64,000 bases of DNA from Bifidobacterium pseudolongum subsp. globosum. Its GTDB lineage: Bacteria > Actinomycetota > Actinomycetes > Actinomycetales > Bifidobacteriaceae. Numbering within the stretch: position 1 is the stretch's first letter; every line of letters starts with the position of its first letter. Position numbers and translations under genes: made by a program. This document shows, piece by piece, positions 13,845 through 22,133 of this stretch. A model generated the notes under the pieces. That model saw only the letters and a program-made list of their open reading frames with translations. It made no database searches and was not told the DNA's origin. The stretch lies in contig NZ_RYUH01000014.1 in NCBI RefSeq assembly GCF_004155535.1, forward strand, positions 1 to 64,000. Direction: 5' to 3'.

Positions 13845-16800
13845 TGCCTTTCCGGGCCTTTCAACTGGAAGAATTAGAGCACTTCCCAGTCAACCAGACC
13901 CAACGGTGATGGTCGGCATGCTCCCATGCGCAAACCCGAAAAAACTACCTGACCAAAACCTCAATCCCCAATTGAACACAAACACTCGAGGGAGGGCTCA
14001 ACGCCGCGCTCAAGTGCATGCTCGTCAACCACCGCGGCCTGCCCGAGGCGCACATGCGCCGCGCCTGCGAATGGCACTGCACCATGCACAGCGCCAAACC
14101 CGACCCCGCCCGCATCCTCAAGCAACACGACCGGCAGGGCAAACCACGTACAGACCAAGACAACGAGCCCGACATGACCCAGCCAACACTCGGAACCGGC
14201 ACCGACTGGAACGAATTCCACGCCAGCACACGCTACCCAAACGCAACCGAATGAAAGTCTAAATCAATAACTTTAGTTCCTATATGCCGGAAATTCGTGA
14301 TTCTTCACGCTGGAAATTAGCTTCCTACCTTCTTGATAGACTTGTAGGTCTCGATGACGAGTGGTGTCTGGCGCTGGAAATTAGCTTCCTACCTTCTTGA
14401 TAGACTTGAAGAACGTGACAAGAGCGTTCCACACCGGCTGGAAATTAGCTTCCTACCTTCTTGATAGACTTGCGCATGTCCCGGTCTGTGCGGCCCATGC
14501 GCTGGAAATTAGCTTCCTACCTTCTTGATAGACTTGTCTCAGCCGACGTAGCGAACGACAGCTCGCTGGAAATTAGCTTCCTACCTTCTTGATAGACTTG
14601 TCGAAACCATCGACGGCTGGTGGCGGTGGCTGGAAATTAGCTTCCTACCTTCTTGATAGACTTGGCCTCGGTCTTGGTGACGCCGGGGATCTGCTGGAAA
14701 TTAGCTTCCTACCTTCTTGATAGACTTGTGAACAATTCGCATGGGTCATCACCATCGCTGGAAATTAGCTTCCTACCTTCTTGATAGACTTGAGCACAAG
14801 AAGTGAACAGTGGTTTGCGGGCTGGAAATTAGCTTCCTACCTTCTTGATAGACTTGGGCCTGCCTTGAATACCGTACTCCTTCAGCTGGAAATTAGCTTC
14901 CTACCTTCTTGATAGACTTGTGAACAATTCGCATGGGTCATCACCATCGCTGGAAATTAGCTTCCTACCTTCTTGATAGACTTGCGCCGGAAGCATCATC
15001 GTATGGATCGGTGCTGGAAATTAGCTTCCTACCTTCTTGATAGACTTGTGAAGGTGGAACGCCCCGTGTTCCTGCAGCTGGAAATTAGCTTCCTACCTTC
15101 TTGATAGACTTGATTTCGCGGACGAGGTCACCGGGTCGATAGCTGGAAATTAGCTTCCTACCTTCTTGATAGACTTGACAATCCGTGTCCACCGTCACCT
15201 GCGTCGCTGGAAATTAGCTTCCTACCTTCTTGATAGACTTGAAACCACATCGCTAACCCGAATCTGATGCTGGAAATTAGCTTCCTACCTTCTTGATAGA
15301 CTTGGCTCGGGCCCATACGCTTGATTCCGCCAGCTGGAAATTAGCTTCCTACCTTCTTGATAGACTTGTCGAGTTTGATGCACAGGTCGAGCGCGTGCTG
15401 GAAATTAGCTTCCTACCTTCTTGATAGACTTGTCGATGGCGTCCATGTCCACACCGTTCGGCTGGAAATTAGCTTCCTACCTTCTTGATAGACTTGCTGC
15501 ATCAGTTGCAGCGGCAGTATGAATGCTGGAAATTAGCTTCCTACCTTCTTGATAGACTTGTTCCCCCGACCATCTGACCGACGTCGCGGCTGGAAATTAG
15601 CTTCCTACCTTCTTGATAGACTTGCTATGCCCTCTTCGCTGGAAATTAGCTTCCTACCTTCTTGATAGACTTGCGCATGCGCGACCAACTCCACTACGCC
15701 GGCTGGAAATTAGCTTCCTACCTTCTTGATAGACTTGCTAGGGAGATACTAGGGAACCCCACGCGCTGGAAATTAGCTTCCTACCTTCTTGATAGACTTG
15801 CGCCCACGCTACCGACTACCGGCGCGTCGCTGGAAATTAGCTTCCTACCTTCTTGATAGACTTGAAATCGTCGGCCCCGTAGCGCTGTAGATGCTGGAAA
15901 TTAGCTTCCTACCTTCTTGATAGACTTGGTGCCGACGGGTTTGAGGCGATGACGGTGCTGGAAATTAGCTTCCTACCTTCTTGATAGACTTGCACCCGGC
16001 CTACTATCCGCGTGCCCTCTGCTGGAAATTAGCTTCCTACCTTCTTGATAGACTTGAGCGGAGCGCCCACTCGTCGATCTGCGTGCTGGAAATTAGCTTC
16101 CTACCTTCTTGATAGACTTGAGCCGTTCTCGGACTTGAAGCCGACGAAGCTGGAAATTAGCTTCCTACCTTCTTGATAGACTTGGCCATCACCAGCGCCA
16201 TGCCGGACATGCGCTGGAAATTAGCTTCCTACCTTCTTGATAGACTTGTCTTGCTGGAATCATATGTGGTTCCGTCGCTGGAAATTAGCTTCCTACCTTC
16301 TTGATAGACTTGACCATGTCCACCGCATCCGAACCAATGGCTGGAAATTAGCTTCCTACCTTCTTGATAGACTTGGGTTCGCCGCACGTGGGCAGGATCG
16401 TGAGCTGGAAATTAGCTTCCTACCTTCTTGATAGACTTGGAGGCGGTCAGTTCCCGCCATGGTGTGCGCTGGAAATTAGCTTCCTACCTTCTTGATAGAC
16501 TTGGACAACGATGCCATCCGCCGCCTGCGCAGCTGGAAATTAGCTTCCTACCTTCTTGATAGACTTGAATTGGCGCCACAGTTCCTGCTCGCGCTGCTGG
16601 AAATTAGCTTCCTACCTTCTTGATAGACTTGATCTTGCCCTTGGCCTTGAGTGTATCGAGCTGGAAATTAGCTTCCTACCTTCTTGATAGACTTGGGAAG
16701 TCTACGGTGATCCTGGCGCCAATGCTGGAAATTAGCTTCCTACCTTCTTGATAGACTTGCCGGCATGATGGTGATTCTCATTGGCGTGCTGGAAATTAGC

Positions 16801-17122
16801 TTCCTACCTTCTTGATAGACTTGCACCCACACCCATCAACCTCACCGCAGCGCTGGAAATTAGCTTCCTACCTTCTTGATAGACTTGCCGACCGGCCCGA
16901 TTTGCGCGACGCGATGCTGGAAATTAGCTTCCTACCTTCTTGATAGACTTGCAGACGCACACGGGCCACTACGATCAATGCTGGAAATTAGCTTCCTACC
17001 TTCTTGATAGACTTGGTTCGTCGGCGAGCATCTCGTCGAGTGTGCTGGAAATTAGCTTCCTACCTTCTTGATAGACTTGCCAGAAGTTCGTGACACCAGT
17101 CACGCTCGCTGGAAATTAGCTT

Positions 17123-17168
17123 CCTACCTTCTTGATAGACTTGATAGCCTGCCAAGAAGGTAGGTTTT
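17123..17168 (+). terminator. Terminator of pre-crRNA transcription after the last II-C repeat
   Basis: CCTACCTTCTTG inside the last repeat (17123-17134) pairs perfectly with CAAGAAGGTAGG at 17153-17164, followed by TTTT. This hairpin can form only after the last repeat and only in plus-strand RNA, so it marks the end of the array transcript before cas2. Confidence 0.65.
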
Positions 17169-17193
17169 CCAACGATTTTCACCAAAAAGATGT

Positions 17194-17526
17194 TCAAAAA
17201 ACAGTGCAGACATCTGGTGCCTCCACATTGTTTTGAGGAACCTCGTTGACAAAACGCAGAGATTGCGCCCATTGATGGTCGCTAATATGCACCACCCGTA
17301 CTTTCCCCCCGGACGGTAAATGCTGCTTAATCATTTTCACCGTGGATCGGTTTCCCGATTGGGTTGGTGAGTATCTCGCATACACGGAGAACTGTACCAT
17401 CATATAACCCATGTCAAGCAGCATATTCCTGAACGCTGTTGCCTCGCGTCGTTCATTCTTGGTCTGTACAGGCAAATCGAACATCACCAAACACCACATC
17501 CCCCCACTCTCCTCATCCTTTTTCAT
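17194..17526 (-). CDS. cas2: CRISPR-associated endoribonuclease Cas2
   Basis: A 110-aa protein with MWCLVMFDLPVQTKNERRE (first beta strand with the conserved Asp of FDLP) and FSVYARYSPTQ, typical of Cas2. The start at 17526 is chosen because GGAGG lies 5 bp before it; a longer upstream frame only overlaps cas1. It overlaps the end of cas1 by 14 bp. Cas2 dimers bridge Cas1 dimers in the spacer-integration complex. The array lies just downstream, converging with cas transcription. Confidence 0.95.
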   Translation of the reverse strand: MKKDEESGGMWCLVMFDLPVQTKNERREATAFRNMLLDMGYMMVQFSVYARYSPTQSGNRSTVKMIKQHLPSGGKVRVVHISDHQWAQSLRFVNEVPQNNVEAPDVCTVF

Positions 17527-18418
17527 CATATCCTCCAAAAATCGGAGTTGCCAATACCCTCTCCTTCGACTCACAATATAAGCCAAATTGCTGTGCAAAC
17601 TCGTCAATGGAACTGGGAATTGTCAGCCCTCCATTGAACTGAGAGTGCACTGCCTGCACCAATGCTGTTTTTTCGTCTTTCCCTAGGGAAGATCCTTGAA
17701 TATCCAGTTGCGCAACCCGGCAATCAATGGCAGGACGATATGGTTCTATCAAATCGTCAGCCAAACAGAAATAATTGGATCGGTTGTGGTGTCCAACTCC
17801 AAAAACTGGCGACAAACCGGCTGAACATATTGATTTGATAACGAAACCGCGAAGAACGGCATAGGCGTAATCCAGTTGTGAATTACGCCCCTCTCCTGCT
17901 CCTGGAACGCGACGAAAACCCTCTCCACCAAAAAGGTACTGCCAATACTTTCTCGCCGCCTGTCCTTCAATATTGGTCAAATCACCGGAACGAACCGCTT
18001 TCGCAAGCTCACGAAGCTCATTCCCTCCTGATTTTTCACATACATCAAGGCAATGCGCCTGACCACGCACTTTAGCTTTGATAATCTGCATCCACGCATT
18101 TTTCTGCCGTGGTACGCTCATTGAGACCTGCGCACGCTGTCTGCGAGTAACAAACGTTGGAGAATCACTCCAACTATGCAAGGCTCCCACTGGAATCCCA
18201 CGCCAGTCGCAGAGCATGACACTAATACCATGCTTTGCAAGTTCGAATAACAACGCAGTAGAGCATGTAGCCTTTTGTCCCAGCAATATCACGGCAATCT
18301 GAGCCAACGGGATCTCCACTGGATCCTCGCCTTCACGGCATACGCGCAAGCGTCCGCGAACATATCGCAGCTTACCTCGTAATTGTGTGCAATCCATGAC
18401 TCGCCAAGCGCTTTGCAT
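17513..18418 (-). CDS. cas1: CRISPR-associated integrase Cas1 (type II)
   Basis: A 301-aa protein of the type II Cas1 group. It has IPLAQIAVILLGQKATCST near the N-terminus and likely metal ligands in TNIEGQAARKYW (Glu) and GVGHHNRSNYFCLADDLIEP (His and Asp/Glu). It starts 12 bp after cas9 ends and is followed by cas2 with overlap, so cas9-cas1-cas2 is one operon on the minus strand. There is no csn2 or cas4, which defines type II-C. No defect is visible, so spacer acquisition may still work at the leader beside repeat 1. Confidence 0.96.
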   Translation of the reverse strand: MQSAWRVMDCTQLRGKLRYVRGRLRVCREGEDPVEIPLAQIAVILLGQKATCSTALLFELAKHGISVMLCDWRGIPVGALHSWSDSPTFVTRRQRAQVSMSVPRQKNAWMQIIKAKVRGQAHCLDVCEKSGGNELRELAKAVRSGDLTNIEGQAARKYWQYLFGGEGFRRVPGAGEGRNSQLDYAYAVLRGFVIKSICSAGLSPVFGVGHHNRSNYFCLADDLIEPYRPAIDCRVAQLDIQGSSLGKDEKTALVQAVHSQFNGGLTIPSSIDEFAQQFGLYCESKERVLATPIFGGYDEKG

Positions 18419-18430
18419 ATTTCCACCCGC

Positions 18431-21400
18431 TTAATCGAAGGACCAACAAACTGGCATATGGTTGTAGGAAACATATCGTTTCTCACCAAGAGTATTCCGA
18501 CGAACCACCGTTGCTTTGTAGGGAAGAATCTTCCCGATGGTCAAACGCCAACTTCTGGAAAATAGAGTATTCACATTAGCGAGGACTTTAGAGTCGACAT
18601 CCAATCGTTCTAGGACTTTCGACAATCCTTCGAGTGCCAATACACTCGGTCGCAGATTGATTCTCGTCGCAGACTCGAAGCCCGTCACCACCCATCGACC
18701 AAGAATAGTGCTGTCAACATGCAGATCCTGTTCAAAAAGATTGAGGAAGGAAACCAGCTGATCGCTCACATCGTCGGGAAAATCCAGCTCAATCTCATCA
18801 CCTACAACAAGATAACCCTTATACTCAGCACGCTCGTCGCGAATAGCATCGACTACATTGTGATCTGCATACCGCATCGAAATAGACTGCTCAGGAAGGG
18901 CACATGTGAATAAATCCTCATGAGTAGCACGCAGCAAATCGGGTTGGAACACGCGAATCATACCGTACGAATATGTACGCTCGCCTTTCTTGTTCTCCTT
19001 ATACCACTTATAGATGCGAGCATGATGAATAGCACATCCAATATCAGCGGATCCTCGCTGCACAGCAATCTGCACACTGTTACCAGAAAAAAATGTCACA
19101 GTGTCCGATGCCGTGTAATACGTTCCATTCACCGTAATCTCACGATGCATATCTTCAGGAAGACCGTTCTTCGGCGAATATTCCGGCAAACGCGTCAAAG
19201 CACAATATAGTGCTGGCGTTGAGGCCTTCGCTATCAATTTGGCATCCATCGCATTACTTAGCGGAACTCTAACTAGCGGGTGAATAGTTGCATCATGAGC
19301 CGCAGAATTACCAGATGAATATCTGTACAAATGAGTTACTGGTATACGGTCTGCATCCAATGCTTCGTTGAGCAAATCCAACAGCGCACGCATAGACTCC
19401 ACCCATTTTCTGTAGGCAGCATATCCTCGGTCATCCAAGGTTGGATATTCTTTCCACGCAACTTCGTCCTTTTCAATGTGGCCTATCGCATTCTGCGCTA
19501 TATGCAAATTCCTGCGAATCTGCAAAGCTTGCGCAGCTCCTGATGTCATTATTGCGATTACTGCTGCATCAATGGCATGATGCCTACGGTCTAGACGCGT
19601 CTTATATTTTGCTCCAGCAAAATGAATTTGCCCATCGATTTGAGAAGCCTTACGCGCTTCGGCAGTGATACTTCCCTGATACACGCTCACTCGTGTCGCA
19701 GCTGGCTCATCTGCAGCCAAAGTTCCCGTATATCGTGCCGAGTTGTAATACCAGTCAATGCGTCGATGCAACTCATCAGCCATCCACGCGACTGATTCGA
19801 TGGACCGATTGTCAATCGGTTCATCCTGTTCAGTCTCCCGCAATCGTGCGATTACGGAATTCATGAAATTTCTCGCCTCTCGGCTGCTCATTGCCAACGA
19901 ATCGATATTGAACATCTTGACTCTAGCAAGGGCATCTTCTAAGGAAACACCTCGCTGCCGTGCTGCATCCGTCTGTGCCCATACGGCAAACGGCATATTG
20001 GATTTAGACCGATTACACTCCTCACATACGGCAGCAAAATTATTTCTGGTATTTGTGGAACCAACACCCTTGCGGGGGACAATATGGTCCATCTCGCATG
20101 TCTTGAAACTAATGGTGCGACCACAATACAGGCATTCGCCATTCTGCCGGGTAATGCACTCGATGCGCCGAAGATCGTAATCGCGAACGGTATCCAGCCC
20201 AAACTCCTTTTTCAGATCCTCTGCTTGTTGAGCTCGGTATGCGTTTCGCTTCGCGAGGTAGGACTCATAATCACGCTTGTCTTGACGCGCAGTGGGAATA
20301 GACGAGAACCCATTGCGCACATGCTCAATCTGAACTGATTCCGGGTTCCCCCATCGACTTTGCGCAGCAATCAGGAATCGATGGACGATTTTCAGCACCC
20401 TATCCACCGCAGCATTACCTAGGGGTGCATGGATTGGCAGTTGCGGGGGCCGCCAATTATCATCCACACCGAACAACGCTTTACGAGCCGCATGCAAATC
20501 GTCATCAGTATCCAGCATTCGTCTTGTCAGTTTATTCAGCGTCTTCACTGAATATGCCGCACGACCACTCGGCAAATCAATGGAATCTAACTTGGTCAGT
20601 GCATCATCATCAAGACGTTCAATGAACTCAATGGCTTCTGTAAATACTGGATCTTCTCGTTTGTCGTCAATATCGACCGCATTCGATAGCAGCGAAATCA
20701 TTGCCTCATGCGTGGAATCATCAGTTTCATTCCACCATTGCTGGAGGAGTTTACGAAGCTTCGAATCTTTCAACCCCATAATCCGCTGCACGGATGTCAA
20801 TTGCGGAGGTTGGCTTGTCACTCGCTCCTCGCCATCCTGAGTGAGCGAACCAACGCCCTTGAGGCGATTCCTTGGCAATCCCAGTTCCCTGCAAATATCG
20901 TTCCACAGCAGATTCTCTCCCGTCTGTTGCGATGCAAGGCGCTGGTACACCCGTTGCTTTTCATCGACCGTAAGCGGTCGCAGTGCATTACCATCCAAAA
21001 TGCGAAGGTTGGTGATGATATTGGCGATACGATAACGTTGGAAGGCCAAAGAAGCTTTTGATGCCCTTATCTCCATGGGATCGAGGGCATCACGCCCTGC
21101 ACGGCGTTCAGCAGAGCCACGCGGAGATTTCGCTTCGAATATAGCGAGAATCAACTCACGAGCCACTTCTTCCGAAACATGTTGCTGCTTGAAGATAGTG
21201 CGCAATTCATATGCATAGTCCGCCTGCATAAGACGAGTGGAAATAAGCCCTTCTCTGACGCCCAACTTCTTACTGCCAGTCGACGTACGGATGCGGATTG
21301 CCGGACCATGGTTTTCAGCGAGCACTGCATAAATGATTTGGGCAGGAGTCGCAGTTTCTGGAATGTATTCCCCACCAAGCTTCGCAATGGCACTATCTCG

Positions 21401-21883
21401 CAATTGTTGATATTGCTCTGATGATGGCGCGTCCACGCTCAGCAAAGATTCCACACGAATATATGGATTTCTCCACCCCCTATGCCGTGCAACATGCCTA
21501 CAGGCTATGGAGATTGCACGTCTGCGCTCATCCTCATTTTCAATGTATTCAGACGCCGCCAATGCACGGATCTGCCACGCGCCAAATCCATGGAGCAGCC
21601 TTTCATCCACGATGGGGAAACCCAAATCGCTAAGTTTTTTATCCAACCTAGCCAAGCGAGCCTTCCTACGCCTACGCATACGACGCGTACGCCGTGCTAT
21701 ACCAGCCTGTTGCCGGCGGGAGTCCCCACTTTTCTGCGAATTTGGATCCACACCTCCATCATGAATCACGCTCATCGCCTTGAGAATGCGCACAGGCATC
21801 CCTGTCTCATCGAGTTCGATGGCCGCTAATCCTACGGAATACAGACCAACATCAACCCCAATAGTGTAACGCCTTTGTTTCAT
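18431..21883 (-). CDS. cas9: Cas9 endonuclease, type II-C
   Basis: A 1,150-aa Cas9, a normal II-C length. RuvC-I is YTIGVDVGLYSVGLAAIELD, an Arg-rich bridge helix follows (RRTRRMRRRRKARLARLDKK), RuvC-II has VQIEHVRNG, HNH is CLYCGRTISFKTCEMDHIVP with CEECNRSKSN, and RuvC-III has RRHHAIDAAVIAI. Catalytic Asp, Glu and His residues all look present. The start MKQRRYT at 21883 is chosen for the AAAGGGGG 5 bp before it; the upstream frame to 22057 overlaps the tracrRNA and is not coding. Overall form recalls the actinobacterial AnaCas9 branch. The PAM cannot be read from the gene. Confidence 0.97.
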   Translation of the reverse strand: MKQRRYTIGVDVGLYSVGLAAIELDETGMPVRILKAMSVIHDGGVDPNSQKSGDSRRQQAGIARRTRRMRRRRKARLARLDKKLSDLGFPIVDERLLHGFGAWQIRALAASEYIENEDERRRAISIACRHVARHRGWRNPYIRVESLLSVDAPSSEQYQQLRDSAIAKLGGEYIPETATPAQIIYAVLAENHGPAIRIRTSTGSKKLGVREGLISTRLMQADYAYELRTIFKQQHVSEEVARELILAIFEAKSPRGSAERRAGRDALDPMEIRASKASLAFQRYRIANIITNLRILDGNALRPLTVDEKQRVYQRLASQQTGENLLWNDICRELGLPRNRLKGVGSLTQDGEERVTSQPPQLTSVQRIMGLKDSKLRKLLQQWWNETDDSTHEAMISLLSNAVDIDDKREDPVFTEAIEFIERLDDDALTKLDSIDLPSGRAAYSVKTLNKLTRRMLDTDDDLHAARKALFGVDDNWRPPQLPIHAPLGNAAVDRVLKIVHRFLIAAQSRWGNPESVQIEHVRNGFSSIPTARQDKRDYESYLAKRNAYRAQQAEDLKKEFGLDTVRDYDLRRIECITRQNGECLYCGRTISFKTCEMDHIVPRKGVGSTNTRNNFAAVCEECNRSKSNMPFAVWAQTDAARQRGVSLEDALARVKMFNIDSLAMSSREARNFMNSVIARLRETEQDEPIDNRSIESVAWMADELHRRIDWYYNSARYTGTLAADEPAATRVSVYQGSITAEARKASQIDGQIHFAGAKYKTRLDRRHHAIDAAVIAIMTSGAAQALQIRRNLHIAQNAIGHIEKDEVAWKEYPTLDDRGYAAYRKWVESMRALLDLLNEALDADRIPVTHLYRYSSGNSAAHDATIHPLVRVPLSNAMDAKLIAKASTPALYCALTRLPEYSPKNGLPEDMHREITVNGTYYTASDTVTFFSGNSVQIAVQRGSADIGCAIHHARIYKWYKENKKGERTYSYGMIRVFQPDLLRATHEDLFTCALPEQSISMRYADHNVVDAIRDERAEYKGYLVVGDEIELDFPDDVSDQLVSFLNLFEQDLHVDSTILGRWVVTGFESATRINLRPSVLALEGLSKVLERLDVDSKVLANVNTLFSRSWRLTIGKILPYKATVVRRNTLGEKRYVSYNHMPVCWSFD

Positions 21884-22007
21884 GTTGCCCCCTTTGGAAG
21901 TCATCGTCCTCTCAGTGTATAGCATATTCTTCAAATCACCTAATGTAGACCCATACTCCATCAGTAATTCTGTATCTACACACCATGCATCAAAAGTATG
22001 GTGGAAT

Positions 22008-22098
22008 ACGAAAACGGGGAAGCCGAAGCTTCCCCTGCGGAGCATTTCCGTTAGCATTCAAGATGGCTATCGAGTCCATCCTTACTGGAAATTAGCAA
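22008..22098 (-). ncRNA. tracrRNA: tracrRNA of the type II-C system
   Basis: On the minus strand, GCTAATTTCCAGT (about 22083-22096) is complementary to the first 13 nt of the plus-strand repeat (12 Watson-Crick pairs and one G-U). It is followed by GATGG-N9-CCATC and CGGA-N5-TCCG stems and the hairpin GGGGAAGC-TTCG-GCTTCCCC with GTTTTCG, an intrinsic terminator (22016-22035). The RNA of about 90 nt would lie between gshA and cas9. It fixes which repeat strand is crRNA. The ends are estimated from promoter and terminator. Confidence 0.85.
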
Positions 22099-22103
22099 AT
22101 CCG

Positions 22104-22132
22104 AGTATACACGATTATCAGTCTGCACACAA
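22104..22132 (-). promoter_or_regulatory. tracrRNA promoter
   Basis: On the minus strand TTGTGT (22127-22132) and TATACT (22104-22109) are separated by exactly 17 bp, a good vegetative promoter. Start of transcription is expected at about 22097-22098, just before the anti-repeat. Confidence 0.75.
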
Positions 22133-22133
22133 C

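Larger units (their letters stand above)
11535..13984 (-). mobile_element. IS21-family element (istA-istB), complete but with broken istA
   Basis: A 2,450-bp element with TGT...ACA ends and related terminal sequences (TGTATTTTGTCAA on the left; TGTTTGTGTTCAA on the right, read inwards). A 6-bp duplication CTCGAG flanks it (11529-11534, 13985-13990). It carries istA and istB on the minus strand. A second copy's end lies at 1-127. Confidence 0.9.
10638..14254 (+). pseudogene. IS1249-like transposase, interrupted by an IS21-family element
   Basis: Part 1 is 10638-11534, part 2 is 13991-14254. An N-terminal zinc ribbon (CPVCQSPM...WQCDGC) is followed by DDE residues: MADGTYMNGW, VCDGMKGI and SNRLE. 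The IS21-family element sits in the CTCGAG that encodes Leu-Glu of SNRLE, so the catalytic Glu codon is the target site. Deleting it with one 6-bp duplicate rejoins the frame as SNRLEGGLNAALKCML, so the gene was intact when struck. It ends DWNEFHASTRYPNATE. The enzyme can no longer be made whole. Confidence 0.85.
10517..14288 (+). mobile_element. IS1249-like insertion sequence inside spacer 1 of the II-C array
   Basis: Near-perfect terminal inverted repeats of about 31 bp begin GGCATATAGGAACTAAAG at 10517 and end CTATATGCC at 14288. An 8-bp target duplication, GGAAATTC, flanks it (10509-10516 and 14289-14296). Removing the element and one duplicate restores a 28-bp spacer between two intact repeats. 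The element carries one transposase gene, itself split by an IS21-family element. Family placement rests on the transposase and the 8-bp duplication. Confidence 0.88.
10465..17143 (+). CRISPR. Type II-C CRISPR array, 46 repeats, split by a nested insertion
   Basis: The 36-bp repeat starts GCTGGAAATTAGC and ends TTCTTGATAGACTTG. Repeat 1 is at 10465-10500; repeats 2-46 run from 14309 to 17143. Spacers are nearly all 28 bp (a few 27 or 29), period 64 bp. Spacer 1 is cut by an IS1249-like element at 10517-14288. One spacer occurs twice (14729-14756 and 14921-14948) and one is only 13 bp (15625-15637). All repeats look identical, so no decayed trailer repeat is visible. crRNAs are read from the plus strand, because the tracrRNA anti-repeat pairs with the plus-strand repeat 5' end. 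Confidence 0.97.

Noticed and set aside
15662-16431. Short frames with GWKLASYLLDRL repeats
   Set aside because: They are translations of the II-C repeat and its spacers.
21884-22057. A 58-residue N-terminal extension of Cas9
   Set aside because: It overlaps the tracrRNA, and the ATG at 21883 has a strong ribosome binding site and begins the RuvC-I motif at the normal distance.
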